This document shows positions 19,582 to 28,856 of a DNA stretch of 64,000 nt, piece after piece. How positions within the stretch are numbered: position 1 is the stretch's first letter; every line of letters starts with the position of its first letter. The DNA is from Nocardia yamanashiensis NBRC 100130 (GTDB lineage Bacteria > Actinomycetota > Actinomycetes > Mycobacteriales > Mycobacteriaceae): positions 62,001 through 126,000 of the forward strand of contig NZ_BDCD01000019.1 of the NCBI RefSeq assembly GCF_001613325.1, read 5' to 3'. The notes under the pieces are model-generated. The model saw only the letters and a list, made by a program, of their open reading frames with translations. It made no database searches and was not told where the DNA came from. The translations under genes and the position numbers were made by a program.

Positions 19582-22500
19582 TTACTGCGCCAGGTCGTCG
19601 ACCGTCGCAGCCTCGTTGCGGGACAGGTTGATACCCAGGTTCGCCGCGGCACGCTCGAGGTCTTCGTCATCGCCGTCGCGCATCTCGATGGCGGCGCCGT
19701 CGGAGGACAGCACCTCCACGTTCAGGCACAGCGACTGAAGTTCCTTGAGCAGAACCTTGAACGACTCCGGAATACCCGGCTCCGGAATGTTCTCGCCCTT
19801 GACGATGGCCTCGTACACCTTCACGCGGCCGACCACGTCGTCCGACTTGATGGTGAGGAGCTCCTGCAGGGTGTAGGCCGCGCCGTACGCCTGCATGGCC
19901 CAGCATTCCATTTCGCCGAAACGCTGACCACCGAACTGCGCCTTACCACCCAGCGGCTGCTGCGTGATCATCGAGTACGGACCGGTCGAACGCGCGTGGA
20001 TCTTGTCGTCGACCAGGTGGTGCAGCTTCAGGATGTACATGTAGCCGACCGAGACCGGGTACGGGAACGGCTCGCCGGAGCGGCCGTCCAGCAGGATGGC
20101 CTTGCCGTCGTCGTTGATCATCTTGTCGCCGTCGCGGTTCGGCAGCGTCGAGCCCAGCAGGCCGGTCAGCTCTTCCTCGCGGGCGCCGTCGAACACCGGG
20201 GTGGCGATGTTCGTGTCAGCGGGCTGACCGATCATCTCCTCCGGCAGGTTGCGGGCCCAGTCGGGAGTGCCCTCGACTTGCCAGCCGGTCTTGGCGATGT
20301 AACCCAGATGGGTTTCCAGCACCTGACCGATGTTCATACGACGCGGCACACCGTGGGTGTTCAGGATGATGTCGACCGGGGTGCCGTCCGGCAGGAAGGG
20401 CATATCTTCCTGCGGCAGGATCTTGCCGATGACGCCCTTGTTGCCGTGGCGGCCGGCGAGCTTGTCGCCGTCCTGGATCTTGCGCTTCTGGGCCACGTAG
20501 ACGCGGACCAGCTCGTTGACGCCCGGGGGCAGATCGTCGTCGTCGTCACGCGAGAACACGCGCACGCCGATGACCTTGCCGGACTCACCGTGGGGCACCT
20601 TGAGCGAGGTGTCGCGGACTTCGCGCGCCTTCTCACCGAAGATGGCGCGCAGCAGGCGCTCTTCGGGGGTCAGCTCGGTCTCGCCCTTCGGGGTGACCTT
20701 GCCGACCAGGATGTCGCCGTCACGGACCTCCGCGCCGATTCGCACGATGCCGCGCTCGTCCAGGTCCGCCAGGACCTCGTCGGAGACGTTCGGGATGTCC
20801 CGGGTGATCTCCTCGGCGCCGAGCTTGGTGTCGCGCGCGTCGATCTCGTGCTCTTCGATGTGGATCGAGGTGAGCACGTCGTCTTCCACGAGGCGCTGCG
20901 ACAGGATGATCGCGTCCTCGTAGTTGTGGCCTTCCCACGGCATGATCGCCACGAGCAGGTTCTTGCCGAGCGCCATCTCACCGTTCTCGGTGCAGGGGCC
21001 GTCGGCGAGCACATGCCCGGCCTCCACGCGCATGCCCTCGTCCACGATCGGACGCTGGTTGGCGCAGGTGCCCTGGTTGGAGCGCTCGAACTTGCGCAGG
21101 CGGTACGAGCGGCGGGTGCCGTCGTCGTGCATGACGGTGATGAAGTCGGCCGAAACCTCTTCCACCACACCGGCCTTGGCGTTCACGACCACGTCGCCGG
21201 CGTCGACGGCGGCGCGCAGCTCCATACCGGTGCCGACCAGCGGCGACTCGGAACGGATCAGCGGCACGGCCTGACGCTGCATGTTCGCGCCCATGAGGGC
21301 ACGGTTGGCGTCGTCGTGCTCGAGGAACGGGATCATGGCGGTCGCGACCGACACCATCTGGCGCGGCGAGACGTCCATGTAGGTGACCTCGTTGCGGGCC
21401 ACGTATTCCATTTCCTCATCGCCGCGGCGCGCGAGCACGCGCTCTTCGATGAAGTTGCCGTCCAGGTCGACCGGCGAGTTGGCCTGGGCGCGGACCTCGC
21501 GGTCCTCCTCGTCGGCGGTGAGGTAGCGGACCTCGTCGGTGACGCGGCCGTTCTCGACCTTGCGGTACGGGGTCTCGATGAAACCGAACGGGTTGACCCG
21601 CGCGTAGACCGAGAGCGAGCCGATCAGGCCGATGTTCGGGCCTTCCGGGGTCTCGATCGGGCACATGCGGCCGTAGTGCGACGGGTGGACGTCTCGGACT
21701 TCCAGGCCGGCGCGCTCACGGGACAGACCACCCGGGCCCAGCGCCGACAGACGACGCTTGTGGGTCAGACCCGAGAGCGGGTTGTTCTGGTCCATGAACT
21801 GCGACAGCTGGGAGGTTCCGAAGAACTCCTTGATCGCGGCCACGACGGGACGGATGTTGATCAGGGTCTGCGGCGTGATGGCCTCGACGTCCTGGGTGGT
21901 CATGCGCTCACGCACGACGCGCTCCATACGCGAGAGGCCGACCCGGATCTGGTTCTGGATCAGCTCGCCCACGGTACGCAGACGACGGTTGCCGAAGTGG
22001 TCGATGTCGTCGACGTTGACCGGCACCTCGACGCCGCCGGGCACGGTCATCAAGCGATCGCCCTGGTGCAGACGGACCAGGTACTCGATGGTGGCGACGA
22101 TGTCTTCCTTGGTCAGCACCGAACCCTGAACGGGCACACCGGCATTGACGCCCAGCTTCTTGTTGACCTTGTAACGGCCGACGCGGGCCAGGTCGTAGCG
22201 CTTCTCCTTGAAGAACAGGTTCTCCAGCAGGGTCTGCGCGGACTCCTTGGTCGGCGGCTCGCCCGGACGCAGCTTGCGGTAGATGTCGAGCAGCGCCTCG
22301 TCCTGGCCCGGAGTGCTGTCCTTCTCCAGGGTGGACATCATGATCTCGGAGAAACCGAAACGCTCGGTGATCTCCTCGGCGGTCAGGCCGAGCGCCTTCA
22401 GCAGCACGGTGACCGGCTGGCGGCGCTTGCGGTCGATACGCACGCCGACGGTGTCGCGCTTGTCGACGTCGAATTCCAGCCACGCGCCGCGCGACGGGAT

Positions 22501-23067
22501 GACGCGCACGGAGTGCAGCGTCTTCTCGGTGGACTTGTCGATCGAGCTGTCGAAGTACACACCGGGCGAACGGACCAGCTGCGAGACGACCACGCGCTCG
22601 GTGCCGTTGATGATGAACGTGCCCTTGTCGGTCATCATCGGGAAATCACCCATGAAGACCGTCTGAGACTTGATCTCACCGGTGTTGTTGTTGATGAACT
22701 CCGCGGTGACGAAGAGCGGCGCCGCGTAGGTCATGTCCTTGTCCTTGCACTCCTCGATGGAGGCCTTGACCTCTTCGAAGCGCGGATCGGAGAAGGACAG
22801 CGACATGGAGCCCGAGAAGTCCTCGATCGGGGAGAGCTCTTCGAGCACTTCCTCGAGGCCGCCGACGGGATTGACGTCGCCGCGCGCGGCAGCACGCTCA
22901 CGCCAGTCCGCTGAGCCGACCAGCCAGGCGAAAGATTCGGTTTGTAGATCGAGAAGACCGGGAACCTCCAGAGGTTCACGAATCTTCGCGAAAGACACCC
23001 GCTTCGGGGCTCCGGGAATACCGGCCTTGGTCTGGGTGGAGACTGCCAAGATGCGTCCTTCCAGCAC
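19582..23067 (-). CDS. rpoB: DNA-directed RNA polymerase beta subunit
   Basis: 1161 residues. The start is GTG 23067 (MLEGRILAVS), matching mycobacterial RpoB. The rifampicin-binding region is wild type: 'TSQLSQFMDQNNPLSG', then 'LTHKRRLSALGPGG', with D426, H436 and S441 corresponding to the Asp435, His445 and Ser450 resistance positions of M. tuberculosis. This is therefore the housekeeping rifamycin-sensitive form and not the resistant RpoB2 paralogue known in some Nocardia. C-terminal motifs 'GGKAQFGGQRFGEMECWA' and 'LNVEVLSSDG' are intact. Confidence 0.98.
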   Translation of the reverse strand: MLEGRILAVSTQTKAGIPGAPKRVSFAKIREPLEVPGLLDLQTESFAWLVGSADWRERAAARGDVNPVGGLEEVLEELSPIEDFSGSMSLSFSDPRFEEVKASIEECKDKDMTYAAPLFVTAEFINNNTGEIKSQTVFMGDFPMMTDKGTFIINGTERVVVSQLVRSPGVYFDSSIDKSTEKTLHSVRVIPSRGAWLEFDVDKRDTVGVRIDRKRRQPVTVLLKALGLTAEEITERFGFSEIMMSTLEKDSTPGQDEALLDIYRKLRPGEPPTKESAQTLLENLFFKEKRYDLARVGRYKVNKKLGVNAGVPVQGSVLTKEDIVATIEYLVRLHQGDRLMTVPGGVEVPVNVDDIDHFGNRRLRTVGELIQNQIRVGLSRMERVVRERMTTQDVEAITPQTLINIRPVVAAIKEFFGTSQLSQFMDQNNPLSGLTHKRRLSALGPGGLSRERAGLEVRDVHPSHYGRMCPIETPEGPNIGLIGSLSVYARVNPFGFIETPYRKVENGRVTDEVRYLTADEEDREVRAQANSPVDLDGNFIEERVLARRGDEEMEYVARNEVTYMDVSPRQMVSVATAMIPFLEHDDANRALMGANMQRQAVPLIRSESPLVGTGMELRAAVDAGDVVVNAKAGVVEEVSADFITVMHDDGTRRSYRLRKFERSNQGTCANQRPIVDEGMRVEAGHVLADGPCTENGEMALGKNLLVAIMPWEGHNYEDAIILSQRLVEDDVLTSIHIEEHEIDARDTKLGAEEITRDIPNVSDEVLADLDERGIVRIGAEVRDGDILVGKVTPKGETELTPEERLLRAIFGEKAREVRDTSLKVPHGESGKVIGVRVFSRDDDDDLPPGVNELVRVYVAQKRKIQDGDKLAGRHGNKGVIGKILPQEDMPFLPDGTPVDIILNTHGVPRRMNIGQVLETHLGYIAKTGWQVEGTPDWARNLPEEMIGQPADTNIATPVFDGAREEELTGLLGSTLPNRDGDKMINDDGKAILLDGRSGEPFPYPVSVGYMYILKLHHLVDDKIHARSTGPYSMITQQPLGGKAQFGGQRFGEMECWAMQAYGAAYTLQELLTIKSDDVVGRVKVYEAIVKGENIPEPGIPESFKVLLKELQSLCLNVEVLSSDGAAIEMRDGDDEDLERAAANLGINLSRNEAATVDDLAQ

Positions 23068-23544
23068 CTAACGCGCGTCGCGTGGTGGTCCGCGACCGTC
23101 GCTTGTCTGCTACGAATTCCGCTGGTTACGACCCGAACGAAACCCGAACAGCAAACAGCGGAAGTAACACCGGAAGGTGGAACTTTCGTCGTAGCGATCG
23201 AGGTGTGGACAGGAGGCAGCCAGCGCAACGTCCAAAATTACACCCATACCCCAGGGGGTGTCAAAGTACCACCGCTCGCGTCACCTGCAATGACCGGCGC
23301 GCCGGGTGTTATGTGGCGGATTTCACACCGTAATCCGACGCGATCCCGGGGTCCGCTGGCTGCGCTTCCCAGTCCTCGTCGGCGTCCGGTCCCCTGTGAC
23401 AGCCGCCGCTGTTGTGAATAGCGTGACGGCTGGAGCGAAACTCGTCAAGTGGCGGCACGAGTTGACAAAACGCGAGATCGCCTGTCTCCCTGCAAGATCA
23501 CCTGCGGACGCCGCGAAATGCCCTCGTACCGGGCACGACGGCGA
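23068..23544. other. 477-bp intergenic region upstream of rpoB
   Basis: No gene is supported here. The region holds the rpoBC promoter (23235-23264) and about 160 bp of rpoB leader. The remaining part towards the Mce-associated gene has no clear terminator hairpin or palindrome that I can see. Confidence 0.6.
23235..23264 (-). promoter_or_regulatory. rpoBC promoter (-35 TTGACA, -10 TAATTT)
   Basis: On the minus strand, TTGACA (23264-23259) and TAATTT (23240-23235) are separated by 18 bp, a good vegetative-sigma promoter. Transcription would begin near 23228, giving an rpoB leader of about 160 nt. The spacer itself contains a near-perfect ATACCCC/GGGGTGT palindrome (23246-23261). Confidence 0.65.
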
Positions 23545-24246
23545 CTACTTGTCGGCGATCTCCGAGGCCAGCCACTTGCCGTCGACCTTCTGCATGCGCA
23601 GCACGATCGGGCCCGAGGCCAGGGCCTGCGGGCTGCCGTTCTTGACGGCCGAGATGTTCAGGTTGACCAGCAGTTCGGCGCGATCATCGGTGAGCAGGGT
23701 GACGCCCAGCGGGTCGGTGGTGACCTGGGTGTCGGTATCGGTCTGCTTGATCACGTCCAGGCCGGTGTCGGCGTACTTGTCCAGGTCGGCCAGCATCTGG
23801 CCGGTGAGGACCGTGCGCGCGTTGTCCTTGAACTTGTCGATCTCCTTGGCCTTGTAGCCGTAGAGGGTCGTGAGGGCGTGCTGGGCGGCCGCTTTGACCT
23901 CATCGGTGGCCGAGTTGTCGACGTAGGCCAGATTGCCGTCGTCGACGCCGGGCCGCAGGAAGCCGACGATCGCCAGCACGGCCAGCGCGACCGCGGCGAT
24001 ACCGCAGCCGATCGCCACGCGCCAGGTCTGCCAGAAGCTTGCGGAAGATGCCGCGGACTCGGTCCGCGGCGCGGGGCGCGCGGTGTCCTTCGACATCCGG
24101 ACCTTCGCGCCCTTGCCCGCGGGAGCCGTCGTCTCGGCCGGCCGGGCCGCCGGGCGGGCGGTATTGCCCCCGACGCGGCCGGAGCTGCGCTGGGCGGCCG
24201 GACGGCGCTGGGAGGTGACGCGATTGACGGGTCGTTTGTTGGCCAT
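23545..24246 (-). CDS. Mce-associated membrane protein (distal mas)
   Basis: 233 residues. A basic Ala/Arg/Pro-rich cytosolic N-terminus (1-70) is followed by one transmembrane helix ('GCGIAAVALAVLAIVGFL') and an outside domain with the Mas features 'AQHALTTLYGYKAKEIDKF' and a C-terminal 'VLRMQKVDGKWLASEI'. Mas proteins are encoded at the ends of mce operons and are thought to stabilise the lipid-import complex. It starts 13 bp after the preceding mas gene and is the last gene of the mce operon. Confidence 0.85.
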   Translation of the reverse strand: MANKRPVNRVTSQRRPAAQRSSGRVGGNTARPAARPAETTAPAGKGAKVRMSKDTARPAPRTESAASSASFWQTWRVAIGCGIAAVALAVLAIVGFLRPGVDDGNLAYVDNSATDEVKAAAQHALTTLYGYKAKEIDKFKDNARTVLTGQMLADLDKYADTGLDVIKQTDTDTQVTTDPLGVTLLTDDRAELLVNLNISAVKNGSPQALASGPIVLRMQKVDGKWLASEIADK

Positions 24247-24259
24247 GGATCGCTCCCTC

Positions 24260-25087
24260 CTAGTTACCGGGGGCCGGGGCGGCGGTGGTGGACGGCGCCG
24301 GGGTGGCGGGCGCGCCGTTCTGCTGCAGCGCGCCGGAGTCCAATTGCACCGGGTTGCCGAGGTTCTGGGCCTTCTCGGCCTTCCAGACGTCGCCGACCTT
24401 CACCATGTCCAGCGACCAGGACTGCCGGAAGGCGGCGGGCTGGCCGCCGGGCCAGCTGCGGTTGATGCGCAGCACCACATAGGCCGAGGCGTGGTCGAGT
24501 TCGCTGTTGAGCGCGGTCAGGGTGGCGCCCTCGACGGTCGACTGCATATTCGTCTTGGCCTCGGTGACCTGCTGTTTCAGCGATTCCAGATCCTTGGTCT
24601 GCTCGTCGTGGAGCTGACCGGTGGTGGAGGAGATCATGTTCTGCAGCGAGCCGTCGACATTGTTCGGGTCGAACGTCATCAGGTTGATGGCGGCCTGCCG
24701 GGCATCGGTGAGCGCGGCGTCGCGGGCCTGGGCGCGCGGGCGATCGTGCATGAGCCCGCCCACGATCCAGGTGCCGCCGAACCAGGCCGCGGCCACGGCG
24801 GCCACCACGGCCAGCGCGATCGCGCCGATGGTCACGGCCTGCTTGACGCTCGGATCCACCGCGCCCGGCTGGGGCGCGGGACGCTCGGCCCGCTCCTTCT
24901 TCTTGCCCGGCGCGGCGGCGACCGGCTCGGTCGCTTCCTTGTCGGAAGACGGCTGCGGTGACGGCGAGTCCGGCTCGGCCGGAGCCTGGGCATCGGGTGC
25001 GGCGGCTGCGGGTTCGCTCGCGGGTGCCGTCGTCTCCGCCGGCTGCTCCGGGTTCTCCCCCAGTTCGCTGTCCTTTTGCTGGCTCAC
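24260..25087 (-). CDS. Mce-associated membrane protein (proximal mas)
   Basis: 275 residues. A long acidic Pro/Ala/Glu-rich N-terminus (1-80), a transmembrane helix ('IGAIALAVVAAVAAAWFGG', preceded by Lys), then an outside domain typical of Mce-associated proteins: 'ARQAAINLMTFDPNNVDGS', 'LQNMISSTTGQLHDE' and 'VGDVWKAEKAQNLG'. The C-terminal tail is Pro/Ala/Thr-rich. It lies 52 bp downstream of mceF. It is predicted to associate with the Mce needle or permease; no catalytic role is known. Confidence 0.85.
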   Translation of the reverse strand: MSQQKDSELGENPEQPAETTAPASEPAAAAPDAQAPAEPDSPSPQPSSDKEATEPVAAAPGKKKERAERPAPQPGAVDPSVKQAVTIGAIALAVVAAVAAAWFGGTWIVGGLMHDRPRAQARDAALTDARQAAINLMTFDPNNVDGSLQNMISSTTGQLHDEQTKDLESLKQQVTEAKTNMQSTVEGATLTALNSELDHASAYVVLRINRSWPGGQPAAFRQSWSLDMVKVGDVWKAEKAQNLGNPVQLDSGALQQNGAPATPAPSTTAAPAPGN

Positions 25088-25139
25088 GCCGCCACCATAC
25101 TGTCCTTTCCGCGCGGTAACGCTCGGGCTGCGGGCATCA

Positions 25140-26378
25140 TCACTTGGGGGTGACGCCCATGAGGGTCGCCAGCTGGGTGGCGACGGGGTTCAGATTGAGC
25201 TTCTCCGGGTCGTACTTCGGCTTGTCGTCCCACGGCTGCGGCACCGACGGGTCGGCCAGCTCGGCGCGCGCCCCGCCGCGGACGGCGGTCTCACTGCCTT
25301 GCGGCACAGCGCATTTGGCCTCGGTATTGAACGGGAAGTCGTCGCGCGAATCGTCGAAGTTGGGATTGCGCGCCTTCTCCTGCGCCAGGATCGCCTGCGT
25401 CCCTTCGTAACCCACCGTGCACGCGGGCGGATTGTTGGTTTCCAGCACCAGGCCGAAGTGGGTGGTGCCGTCACCGGGGGCGGTGGCGGAGGCGCCGATG
25501 GACAGCAGTGGCAGCATCTGCAGCACCGGTCCGAGCGCGTAGAACTTCGGCGATACGGTGAGCAGCAGGGTGCGCAGGTTGGACAGGTCCTCGGTCAGGG
25601 CCGGTCCGCTCTCCTGCAGCAGGCGCTGGATCTGATCGCCGGCCTCGGTGGAGGTGCCGATCAGCCGCCGGATGTCCGGGTCGCTGGAGCGCAGCTGCGC
25701 GGTCAGCTTGTCCAGGCCGTCGCTGAAAGTGCGGATGGACGAGGACTGTTCGGACTGGGTGTTCAGCGCGGTCCGCGCATTGCGGATCAAAGCCAGGGTC
25801 TGCGGCAGGTTCTCGATGCCGGTCTGGGTGAACTTGTTGAGCGAGTCCACCAGCACCTTGAGATTGTCGCCCTGCCCGTTGAACGCCTTGCCGAGCTCGG
25901 TGACGGTGGTGCTGAGCGCCGCCAGGTCGGTGGTGGCCACGAAGTGGTCGACGCTGGCGAGCAGGTCCTCCACCGGGATCGGCAGCGTGGCGCCGACGAT
26001 CACCGAGCCTTCCTTCAGATACGGCGAGCTGTTGCTGTCGGGCACCAGATCCACGTACTGCTCGCCGATGGCGGACCGATTGGCCACCACGGCTTTCGCG
26101 CTCGCGGGCACCTTGGGCGCGCCGGAGTCCATATCGAGGGTGACGACCACGCCGTCGGAGGAGATCTCCAGATCCCCGACCCGGCCGACGGGCACGCCGC
26201 GGTAGGTGACCTCCGCGCCCTTGGACAGATTGGCGGTCTGCGGCATCTGCACCTTCACGTGGTACAGGCCGAAGCCGAGCATATTGTCCAGCCGCACGTA
26301 CTTGGCGCCGACGAAGGCGACGCCGAGCACGGCGATGACGGCGAAGGCGATCAGCTGGTTGCGTACCAATTTGCTCAT
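25140..26378 (-). CDS. mceF: MCE family protein MceF
   Basis: 412 residues. An N-terminal transmembrane helix (about residues 7-25) is followed by the MlaD/MCE domain ('HVKVQMPQTANLSKGAEVT', 'YRGVPVGRVGDLEIS'), then a long helical region and a polar C-terminus with two cysteines ('ACTVGYEG', 'AKCAVPQGS'). MceA-F subunits form a hexameric needle that carries lipids across the periplasm-like space to the YrbE permeases. The start overlaps the mceE stop (ATGA). Sixth Mce gene by order. Confidence 0.93.
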   Translation of the reverse strand: MSKLVRNQLIAFAVIAVLGVAFVGAKYVRLDNMLGFGLYHVKVQMPQTANLSKGAEVTYRGVPVGRVGDLEISSDGVVVTLDMDSGAPKVPASAKAVVANRSAIGEQYVDLVPDSNSSPYLKEGSVIVGATLPIPVEDLLASVDHFVATTDLAALSTTVTELGKAFNGQGDNLKVLVDSLNKFTQTGIENLPQTLALIRNARTALNTQSEQSSSIRTFSDGLDKLTAQLRSSDPDIRRLIGTSTEAGDQIQRLLQESGPALTEDLSNLRTLLLTVSPKFYALGPVLQMLPLLSIGASATAPGDGTTHFGLVLETNNPPACTVGYEGTQAILAQEKARNPNFDDSRDDFPFNTEAKCAVPQGSETAVRGGARAELADPSVPQPWDDKPKYDPEKLNLNPVATQLATLMGVTPK

Positions 26379-27598
26379 CGCGGGGCCACTCCCAGCTGCT
26401 GGAGGATGGAGCCGAGCGGATCGGTCGGGCCGATGCCGGCCGCCGGCGCGACCACCGTATTGGGCAGCGGCAGCAGCGAAATGGTGGGCCAGCCGCCGCG
26501 CGGGCCGTTGCCGTTGTAGTACGGGTTGCTCGGATCCACGTTCACCTGCCGGCCGTTCGGCGGCAAGTACACCGGATTCGGTTTGCCCACACCGAGATTC
26601 GACAGCAGGGTGCCGATCTCCAGATCCACCGACAGCCAGGTGTTGACCTGCCCGCCGAACGCCGACTTGATCGATTCGTCCGGGAACGGATAGGTCGGGA
26701 CCAGCGGGAACGCGGTCACCAGGTCATCGGCCGACTTGCCGAGCTCCTGCAGCGTGGGCCGCAGCGAGGACAGATCGGTGATCAGGTTGTCCTTGGAGTG
26801 GTTCAGCACGTCGAAACCGGCCTGCCCCACCCGATCCAGCTGGGTGAGCAGTCCGATCAGTTCCGGCCGCTGCTCGTTCAGGATCTTGATGCCCTCGGGC
26901 AGTTCGTCCAGGATCCCGGCGATCTTGCCGGTCTGCTGGCTCACCCGGCCGCTCAGCTTGTCCAGCCCGTCGAGCGCGCGGGTGATGTCCTCGACCTGCT
27001 TGTCCAGGCCCGCGATCAGGGTGTTGGCCTGCTCCAGCAGCGACCGCACCTTGTCGGTACGCCCGTCCAGGGTCTTGTTCAGCTCGGTCACGATGGGCTG
27101 CAACTGCGCCACGCCACCGCCGTTGAGCAGCAACGAAAGCGCGCCCAGCACCTGTTCGGTCTCGGTCGCGGTGCGGGTGTTCTCGACCTTGATGGTCGAG
27201 CCGTCCGTCAGCTTCTCCGGCGACGGATCGTGCGAGGGCGCGGACAGTTCGATGAACTTCTCACCGAGCAGGTTGGTCTGCTTCACCTCGGCGCGGGCAT
27301 TGGCCGGCAGGTTCACATCGCGATTGACGATGGTCTTGACCTCGGCCGTCCAGCCGTCCGGGGTGAGCTCGATCTTGTCGACCCGCCCGACCGGTACGCC
27401 GTCCACCTTGACGGTCGACTGCGGCACCAGGTCCAGCACATCCGAGAACTGCACATTGATGTGCATGGGATCGCCGCCCACGTTCGGCCCGCCCGGCAGC
27501 GGAATGCTGTAGGCCCCGTTGCCGCAGGCGGTGGCCAGCAGGGTCACCGCGCCCAGCGAGGCCGCGACCGCGACGGTGCGAATGCGCTTGGCGCTCAT
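26375..27598 (-). CDS. mceE: MCE family lipoprotein MceE
   Basis: 407 residues. It is the lipoprotein member of the six: the signal peptide ends in the lipobox 'LLATAC' with C25, followed by 'GNGAYSIPLPGGP'. The MCE domain ('HINVQFSDVLDLVPQSTVK', 'VDGVPVGRVDKIEL') precedes a helical coil region and a C-terminal 'YYNGNGPRGGWPTISLLP'. Its start overlaps the mceD stop. This is the position of LprK/LprN-type proteins in mycobacterial mce operons. Confidence 0.94.
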   Translation of the reverse strand: MSAKRIRTVAVAASLGAVTLLATACGNGAYSIPLPGGPNVGGDPMHINVQFSDVLDLVPQSTVKVDGVPVGRVDKIELTPDGWTAEVKTIVNRDVNLPANARAEVKQTNLLGEKFIELSAPSHDPSPEKLTDGSTIKVENTRTATETEQVLGALSLLLNGGGVAQLQPIVTELNKTLDGRTDKVRSLLEQANTLIAGLDKQVEDITRALDGLDKLSGRVSQQTGKIAGILDELPEGIKILNEQRPELIGLLTQLDRVGQAGFDVLNHSKDNLITDLSSLRPTLQELGKSADDLVTAFPLVPTYPFPDESIKSAFGGQVNTWLSVDLEIGTLLSNLGVGKPNPVYLPPNGRQVNVDPSNPYYNGNGPRGGWPTISLLPLPNTVVAPAAGIGPTDPLGSILQQLGVAPR

Positions 27599-28854
27599 CG
27601 CTGTCCACCTTCCTGCTGCGACGGCGCTTCCTGATTGGAGGGCGTGCCCGGCACCGAGCCCGGTACCGCGTTGCGCTGGATGTTGTCACCGCTGAGGATG
27701 CCGAACGGCAGCACCAGCGACGGCGTCTTCACGCCCGCGGTGAGCTGACCGGTGATGGTGGTGCAGGCGTCCAGGATGGGCCGCATCTGCGCCGAGATGG
27801 CATCGAACTTGGGATCGCCCGGCCGCAGCTTGCCCAGATCCAGCATCTTGCAGATGACGCCGAACGGGTCCTGCAAGTCGGTGAAGTTGGGTCGCATGTC
27901 GAGCGTGCCGGTCTCACCGTTGTGCACGTTGATCAGGTTGCTCAGCGCGGTCGGGATCAGCGGCAGCGCCTTGGCCAGGTCCTCGCGCTGATCGGCGAGG
28001 GTCTTGGTGAGCTTGGTCAGCGCTTCCGCGTTGGACTGCACCAGGTCCCGGTTGTTATCGATGAACCGCGCCACGTCGCCGAGCGCCACCGACAGCAGGC
28101 TCAGCGCATCGCCCAGATTGCGCCGCTCGTCGGACAGGAAGCCCGACAGCGAGGCCAGCTGGGTATTGAATTCCCGCACCTGGCTGTCGTTCTCGGCCAG
28201 CATGCGCACGAATTCGTTGAGGTTCTTCACCGTGTCGAAGATGTCCGTGCGCGAATCCGACAGCGCCTTGGCGGCTTTGGAGAGCTGGGTGAAGCTGTTG
28301 CCGAGCGCGTCGCCGTTGCCGGCCAGATTGGCCGAGGAGGTGCGCACCAGTTCGTTCAGCGCGCCGTCCTTGTTGGCGCCGTTGGGGCCCAGCGCATCGG
28401 AGAGTTCCGCGATGCTCTTGTAGAGCCGGTCCACCTCGACGGGCGTGGCGGTGCGGTCCTTGGGGATGGTGGCCTCGCGCCCCATCTTCGGGCCGCCCTT
28501 GTACGCGGGGGCGAGCTGGATGTACCGGTCGGACACCACGGACGGGGTGATCTGCGCGGCCTTGGCGTCGGCGGGGATGTCGTAGCGACGATCCACCTGC
28601 ATGACGACCTTGACCTGCTCGCCCTCCGGCGTGACCTCTTTCACCGAGCCGACCGGCACGCCGAGCACCCGGACGTCCGAGCCCTCGTAGATGCCGACCG
28701 ACTTGTCGAAGTAGGCGGTGATGGTGGTGGTGTTGAGCTTGCCGTAACCCCACCACGCCAGCCCGCCGGCCAGCACGGCCACGGCCACCACCGCGGCGGT
28801 GATCTTGCTCTTCCGGCTCGACGCCTGCAGAGCGGTCAACGGGTTCTTCGCCAC
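27595..28854 (-). CDS. mceD: MCE family protein MceD
   Basis: 419 residues. N-terminal transmembrane helix ('AAVVAVAVLAGGLAWWGYG'), MCE domain ('TITAYFDKSVGIYEGSDVR', 'VLGVPVGSVKEVTPEG'), a long heptad-rich helical region, then a Pro/Gln-rich C-terminus 'GTPSNQEAPSQQEGGQR'. It overlaps mceE by four bases and begins two bases after the mceC stop, so translation is tightly coupled. Confidence 0.93.
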   Translation of the reverse strand: MAKNPLTALQASSRKSKITAAVVAVAVLAGGLAWWGYGKLNTTTITAYFDKSVGIYEGSDVRVLGVPVGSVKEVTPEGEQVKVVMQVDRRYDIPADAKAAQITPSVVSDRYIQLAPAYKGGPKMGREATIPKDRTATPVEVDRLYKSIAELSDALGPNGANKDGALNELVRTSSANLAGNGDALGNSFTQLSKAAKALSDSRTDIFDTVKNLNEFVRMLAENDSQVREFNTQLASLSGFLSDERRNLGDALSLLSVALGDVARFIDNNRDLVQSNAEALTKLTKTLADQREDLAKALPLIPTALSNLINVHNGETGTLDMRPNFTDLQDPFGVICKMLDLGKLRPGDPKFDAISAQMRPILDACTTITGQLTAGVKTPSLVLPFGILSGDNIQRNAVPGSVPGTPSNQEAPSQQEGGQR

Positions 28855-28856
28855 GA

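Noticed and set aside
19996..22914. 972-residue open frame on the plus strand opposite rpoB
   Set aside because: Same antisense shadow effect; no motif, no ribosome-binding site and no homology.
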